Shown one piece after another: positions 5,011-8,242 of a stretch of 8,242 nt of DNA. Numbering within the stretch: the stretch's first letter is position 1; every line of letters starts with the position of its first letter. Below the pieces are notes generated by a model, which was not told the DNA's origin, did no database searches, and saw only the letters and a program-made list of their open reading frames with translations. The translations under genes and the position numbers were made by a program. Origin of the DNA: Candidatus Thermokryptus sp. (GTDB taxonomy: Bacteria; Bacteroidota; Ignavibacteria; Kryptoniales; Kryptoniaceae); assembly GCA_028276305.1 (NCBI GenBank), contig JAPYWO010000040.1, forward strand, positions 1-8,242, given 5' to 3'.

Positions 5011-7986
5011 TCAGCCAGTTATTTTTGTTTTTAATTTTTCAATTTTTTCAAGAACACCCTTTCTCATTTCATCCGTAAGGTTCATCTTTAAAGCATCGTT
5101 TAGAAATTGAATGGCTTTTTCAATCTCACCTTTAATTTCGTAACATTCCGAAAGGCGGACATAAGCCCTCGGTAAAATCTCCTCAAAATTGCTGTAAAGA
5201 TACTTCACACGAAGCAATTGAAGAAGCGCTTCGTCAATCTCGCCGAGTTTGAAAAGCGCTTCAGCGTAAATATATTGCGCCTCGGCGGAAACTTCATCAA
5301 CTGGTCTGTTCATCGCGATCGGTTTAACAAGCTCAATCGCATCGTTAAATTTGCCCTGGTTTATTAAAATTTCCGCAATTTTAACCCTTGCTCTATCAGC
5401 GTAATCCGAATTTGAAAACTCATTCATCAAAGTCAGCAATTTTCTTGTGGCGTTGGATGTATCTTTAAGTGAGAGATAAGTCAAACCGGTCAAATATAAA
5501 ACTTCATCATAAAACTTCACGCTAGTTTGAACCTTTGCGAGATATTCAAGCGTTTCGTTGTACTCACGACTTTTAAATTTTATCCGCGCAAGCCGAACGA
5601 GGGCACGCTGTGAGTTGTGATTTAACGGGAAAGTTGCGATCAAATTTTTATAAACTTCAACCGCATCAACGCTTTTTCCCCAAAGTTCGTATGTCTCTCC
5701 AATTTTGTAAATTACATCGGGCAAAAATTTACTTTCGGGATAACTCGCTACAAATTTCTTGTAGATATTTATCGCATTTTCATAATTACCTTGCGAGACC
5801 TGAAATTCCGCTTTTTTTATCAAAGCCAATTGCGAAAAATCGGGGTTTTTGCTTTTAACTATGAATTCATCAACAAGGTTCGGATTCTTGCCTTGCGCTG
5901 AAAGTGAATACTGAATCCCGGTAATGGCGTCAACAGCGTACTTTGATTCTGGGTATTTCTCAATGACCTCAAGGTATGCGCTTATGGCAAGTTCATATTT
6001 CCCCATATTGTAGTATGCGTCGCCTATGCCATACAACGCTTTTGGGGCAACTTCACTTTGTGGATATTTCTCCACCACTTCGCGGAAGTGATTAATTGCT
6101 GGGGAATAATTTTTATCCTGAAAATAAATCCAGCCGATTTGATACTTCGCCGTTGGAGCAAGCGTTGAATTAGGGAATTTTTTCAGAAGTAAATTCAACA
6201 TTTCAATTGATCGCATAAGTTGACGCTGGCGAAGGTAAATCTGCGAAAGCTGAAAGTAAGCGTAATCGGCACCATCTTGGTTTTCAAAAAGACGAACAAA
6301 TGAAAGATAGTTTGCTTCAGCACTTTTATAATTTTTCATCATAAAGTATGAATCCGCAAGACGAAGACGAGCATCAAGTGCTCTTTTACCCGTCGGATAC
6401 TTACTAAGAAATTTCTCAAACTGTTTCGCTGATTCACTGTAATTCCCTTCTTTGAAATATGTCCAAGCGATTGAATAAATTGCACCTTCAATGTTTGGAC
6501 TGTTTGGGAAGCGATTTAAAAGCTCAAGATAATATCCCCTGGCGTTTTTATAATCGCCAATTTTATAATGCAACTCCCCAAGATAGAAAATAGCCCAGTG
6601 TGAATTCTTGTCGTTTTGAAACTTTGACAAAAACTCATTAAAAACTTTTATCGCTTCATCATATTTCCCGCCTTGCATCCAAGCGACGCCTTCGCTGAAA
6701 AGATTATCTGAGTTTAAAATGTTCAATTCTGTCCTGAGCATACTGAAAGTTGAAGCACCTCTTAAATAGTCACCCCGCCTCAAATAAGATTGAGCGAGAA
6801 GTTCAAGTGCTTTTACTTTAACCGCACTTGTATCATCAATGTGAATTTTTTCAAGAAAAACAATCGCACTGTCGTAATCCCCCTTTGCGAAATAAATCAA
6901 ACCAAGTTCGTAATTTGCCCTCACATAATAGTTTGAATAATCCTGATACTTTGCGAGAAAATTTTTATAGGTTGAAATAGCCCCAGCTGTATCACCGCTT
7001 GTTTTTTTAACTTCAGCGAGGAGTAAAAAAGAACTTTTCGCAATTTCATCATCGCCTTTTGAAAGGGAATCAAAAATTTGAATGGCGGACGGATAATCAT
7101 TCTTTTTGATATAAATCCAACCAATTGAATAAAGCGAATGCTTCAAGTAATTCCCCTTGGGAAATCTCTCAAGATATTTATCGTAATAAAATTTTGCCGA
7201 GTCAAGAAGACCAATGGAATAATAGCCCTCAGCGAGCGCAAATAAAATTTTTTCATCTTCAAATCCCTCACTTAAAATTGCCCGTGCAAAATTAACAAGT
7301 TCATAATAATCGCCTGTTCTATAGAAACAGTCAACCAAATTCAACTTCGCATCATTTATGACCTTGAGCTTCAACTTGCCGAATTTTCCAATCAAATTTT
7401 TATAATGCTCCACTGCTTCCTTAAACCTTCCTTGTTGTTGATAGATAAGGGCGATTGAAAACAAAGAAAACGGAGCGACATCAGAACTCGTATCGGTCTC
7501 AAAAGAGAGTTTATAGTATCTCAAAGCATTGTTAAAATCACGACGCTCAAAGTAAATTTCCCCAAGGTAGTATGCTGAGTGTGAGATTAAAAGTTTATCG
7601 CTTGATGTTTCAATTGCGTTTTTGAATTTTTCAATGGCTATGTTTTGATTTCCCTTTTTGAGATATATCTCCCCGATTCGGAAATTTACCCTATCTTTAA
7701 ACCTTGTTGTTGGGAATTCAACCAGAAAACTCATATAAATTTTCAAAGCGGAATCATAATCGCCAAGTTTAAACATTGACTCAGCGCTGAAAAAATGTGC
7801 TTCTTCTACAAATTTGCTTTCGGGGTAATTCTTTATGAACTTTTGAAACTCTGAAAAAGCAAGTTGATACATCCCGTCTTCAAAAAGAGAGTAAGCGAAC
7901 TTAAAGTCCTTGTACTCACGCTGAAGGACTTGCGCCGAAACTAAACCAGCCAAAAAGAAAACAACCATCCACAACTTTTTTGACAT
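5011..7986 (-). CDS. Secreted protein of about 26 tandem TPR units
   Basis: About 991 residues from the ATG at 7986; an in-frame GTG at 7995 would add MSQ. The ATG is preferred because MSKKLWMVVFFLAGLVSA then Q is a textbook signal peptide; neither start has a Shine-Dalgarno. The mature protein is almost wholly helical repeats of about 34-39 residues with the pattern Y-x-x-G-x-x-Y-x-x-G-D/N-Y-x-x-A-I, usually followed by a KYP-x-S or FPNS turn, as in the TPR_6-like repeats of BamD and CpoB/YbgF. I count about 26 units, with irregular ones (for example the 19th, containing KNPNLVDEF) and no recognisable catalytic domain. TPR proteins scaffold complexes; with a signal peptide this one should act in the periplasm or at the inner face of the outer membrane. 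It is the first gene of the operon and could support the barrel or cytochrome encoded after it, but its partner is unknown. Confidence 0.93.
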   Translation of the reverse strand: MSKKLWMVVFFLAGLVSAQVLQREYKDFKFAYSLFEDGMYQLAFSEFQKFIKNYPESKFVEEAHFFSAESMFKLGDYDSALKIYMSFLVEFPTTRFKDRVNFRIGEIYLKKGNQNIAIEKFKNAIETSSDKLLISHSAYYLGEIYFERRDFNNALRYYKLSFETDTSSDVAPFSLFSIALIYQQQGRFKEAVEHYKNLIGKFGKLKLKVINDAKLNLVDCFYRTGDYYELVNFARAILSEGFEDEKILFALAEGYYSIGLLDSAKFYYDKYLERFPKGNYLKHSLYSIGWIYIKKNDYPSAIQIFDSLSKGDDEIAKSSFLLLAEVKKTSGDTAGAISTYKNFLAKYQDYSNYYVRANYELGLIYFAKGDYDSAIVFLEKIHIDDTSAVKVKALELLAQSYLRRGDYLRGASTFSMLRTELNILNSDNLFSEGVAWMQGGKYDEAIKVFNEFLSKFQNDKNSHWAIFYLGELHYKIGDYKNARGYYLELLNRFPNSPNIEGAIYSIAWTYFKEGNYSESAKQFEKFLSKYPTGKRALDARLRLADSYFMMKNYKSAEANYLSFVRLFENQDGADYAYFQLSQIYLRQRQLMRSIEMLNLLLKKFPNSTLAPTAKYQIGWIYFQDKNYSPAINHFREVVEKYPQSEVAPKALYGIGDAYYNMGKYELAISAYLEVIEKYPESKYAVDAITGIQYSLSAQGKNPNLVDEFIVKSKNPDFSQLALIKKAEFQVSQGNYENAINIYKKFVASYPESKFLPDVIYKIGETYELWGKSVDAVEVYKNLIATFPLNHNSQRALVRLARIKFKSREYNETLEYLAKVQTSVKFYDEVLYLTGLTYLSLKDTSNATRKLLTLMNEFSNSDYADRARVKIAEILINQGKFNDAIELVKPIAMNRPVDEVSAEAQYIYAEALFKLGEIDEALLQLLRVKYLYSNFEEILPRAYVRLSECYEIKGEIEKAIQFLNDALKMNLTDEMRKGVLEKIEKLKTKITG

Positions 7987-8017
7987 CTGGCTCACTGGAA
8001 TTTTTTTAACTACGAAT

Positions 8018-8049
8018 CAAATATAAGCACAATGCACATAACAAATCAA
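8018..8049 (-). promoter_or_regulatory. Predicted promoter of the TPR-led operon
   Basis: On the minus strand TATATTTG (8025 to 8018) fits the Bacteroidota -7 element TAnnTTTG exactly. Upstream, TTGATTTG (8049 to 8042) supplies a TTG/TTTG -33 candidate; read as sigma-70 type it gives TTGATT, an 18-base spacer and TATATT. Transcription would begin near 8011-8013, leaving a leader of about 25 bases before the ATG at 7986. This is based on motif matching only. Confidence 0.6.
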
Positions 8050-8078
8050 GAAATGAGTTTGGTTTGAGTTCCTTTTCG

Positions 8079-8109
8079 TTGCTTTTATCCACCAGTTTGA
8101 ATATATTTT
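8079..8109 (+). promoter_or_regulatory. Predicted promoter of the cytidine deaminase gene
   Basis: TTGCTT (8079-8084), a 17-base spacer and TATATT (8102-8107) fit a sigma-70-type promoter, with only the TTG conserved in the -35 box. TATATTTT also matches seven of eight positions of the TAnnTTTG Bacteroidota element. Initiation near 8114 would leave a leader of about 28 AT-rich bases before the ATG at 8142, with no Shine-Dalgarno. It is divergent from the operon promoter, with about 50 bases between the two. Confidence 0.45.
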
Positions 8110-8141
8110 TACTTGCATTCAAAATTAAACAGAAAAATTTG

Positions 8142-8242
8142 ATGACAAATGAAGAGTTGATCAAACTAGCCAAAGAAGTTCAAAAGAAAGCCCATGCGCC
8201 ATATTCAAAATTCAGAGTTGGGTCGGCGTTACTTACCGAGGA
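8142..8242 (+). CDS. cdd: Cytidine deaminase (3' partial)
   Basis: Only the first 33 codons are in the window. They begin MTNEELIKLAKEVQKKA and continue with HAPYSKFRVGSALLTE, matching the strongly conserved N-terminal block of homotetrameric cytidine deaminases (APYS-x-F-x-VG-A-L). The enzyme deaminates cytidine and deoxycytidine to uridine and deoxyuridine in pyrimidine salvage, in the cytoplasm. The zinc-binding HAE and PCGxCRQ motifs would lie beyond the right edge, so catalytic integrity cannot be judged. The ATG at 8142 is the natural start; an adjacent in-frame TTG at 8139 is less likely. There is no Shine-Dalgarno, in line with the leaderless-like starts of most genes here. It is transcribed away from the TPR-led operon. 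Confidence 0.9.
   Translation, partial: MTNEELIKLAKEVQKKAHAPYSKFRVGSALLTE

Larger units (their letters stand above)
1280..7995 (-). other. Predicted five-gene operon: TPR, cytochrome c, barrel, HU, HU-SPOR
   Basis: Five minus-strand genes follow each other with gaps of 3, 13, 12 and 7 bases in transcription order, with no room for internal promoters or terminators between them. The upstream end has a plausible promoter (8018-8049) and the downstream end the hairpin at 1249-1281. Co-transcription is inferred from spacing and orientation. The gene content is odd: three exported or envelope proteins followed by two HU-domain proteins. The upper bound of the span uses the farther of two candidate start codons of the first gene. 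Confidence 0.8.

Noticed and set aside
5011..7995. Possible CRISPR-like or satellite periodicity caused by the many repeats
   Set aside because: The repetition is at protein level (TPR units of 34-39 residues). The DNA of the units is diverged, with no identical repeats or regular spacers.
8026..8040. GCAC-ATGCAC half-repeats as a possible operator
   Set aside because: The similarity is short and imperfect, is not a clear inverted repeat, and could arise by chance.

Overview
This 8.2 kb window is AT-rich and densely coding. It looks like a chromosomal segment from the Bacteroidota/Chlorobi (FCB) side of the bacterial tree, possibly an Ignavibacteria- or Kryptonia-like lineage. That placement is inferred from family content: a Bacteroidota-type inositol-phosphate synthase, a CytoC_RC-type c-cytochrome, an HU-SPOR membrane protein, a TonB-receptor-like barrel and TAnnTTTG-like promoter elements. 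No 16S or other marker gene is present to settle it.

Layout. On the + strand, a myo-inositol-1-phosphate synthase gene enters from the left edge with its N-terminus cut off and ends at 1247. A GC-rich hairpin with T tracts (about 1249-1281) separates it from a convergent minus-strand block. That block (1280-7986, transcribed right to left) holds five genes with gaps of only 3 to 13 bases, so it is almost certainly one operon. In transcription order these are: a secreted protein made almost entirely of about 26 TPR units; a small membrane-anchored c-type cytochrome with two CxxCH motifs; an outer-membrane beta-barrel resembling a TonB-dependent receptor without a plug; a stand-alone HU/IHF-family DNA-binding protein; and a fusion of an HU domain, an acidic linker, one transmembrane helix and a periplasmic SPOR domain. 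A 155-base intergenic region (7987-8141) carries a plausible promoter for each direction and separates the operon from a divergent cytidine deaminase gene that is cut by the right edge.

How the parts may fit. The operon combines cell-envelope proteins (periplasmic TPR scaffold, cytochrome, outer-membrane barrel) with two nucleoid-type proteins, one of which is built to span from DNA to peptidoglycan. The most interesting hypothesis is that the HU-TM-SPOR protein tethers the chromosome to the envelope, perhaps at the division septum, and that the free HU encoded just before it modulates this by heterodimerising or competing. The link to the TPR, cytochrome and barrel genes is unexplained. It could be a real envelope system or simply co-transcription.

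There is no sign of CRISPR arrays, tRNA/rRNA genes, insertion sequences or phage genes. The two edge genes look like ordinary housekeeping metabolism.
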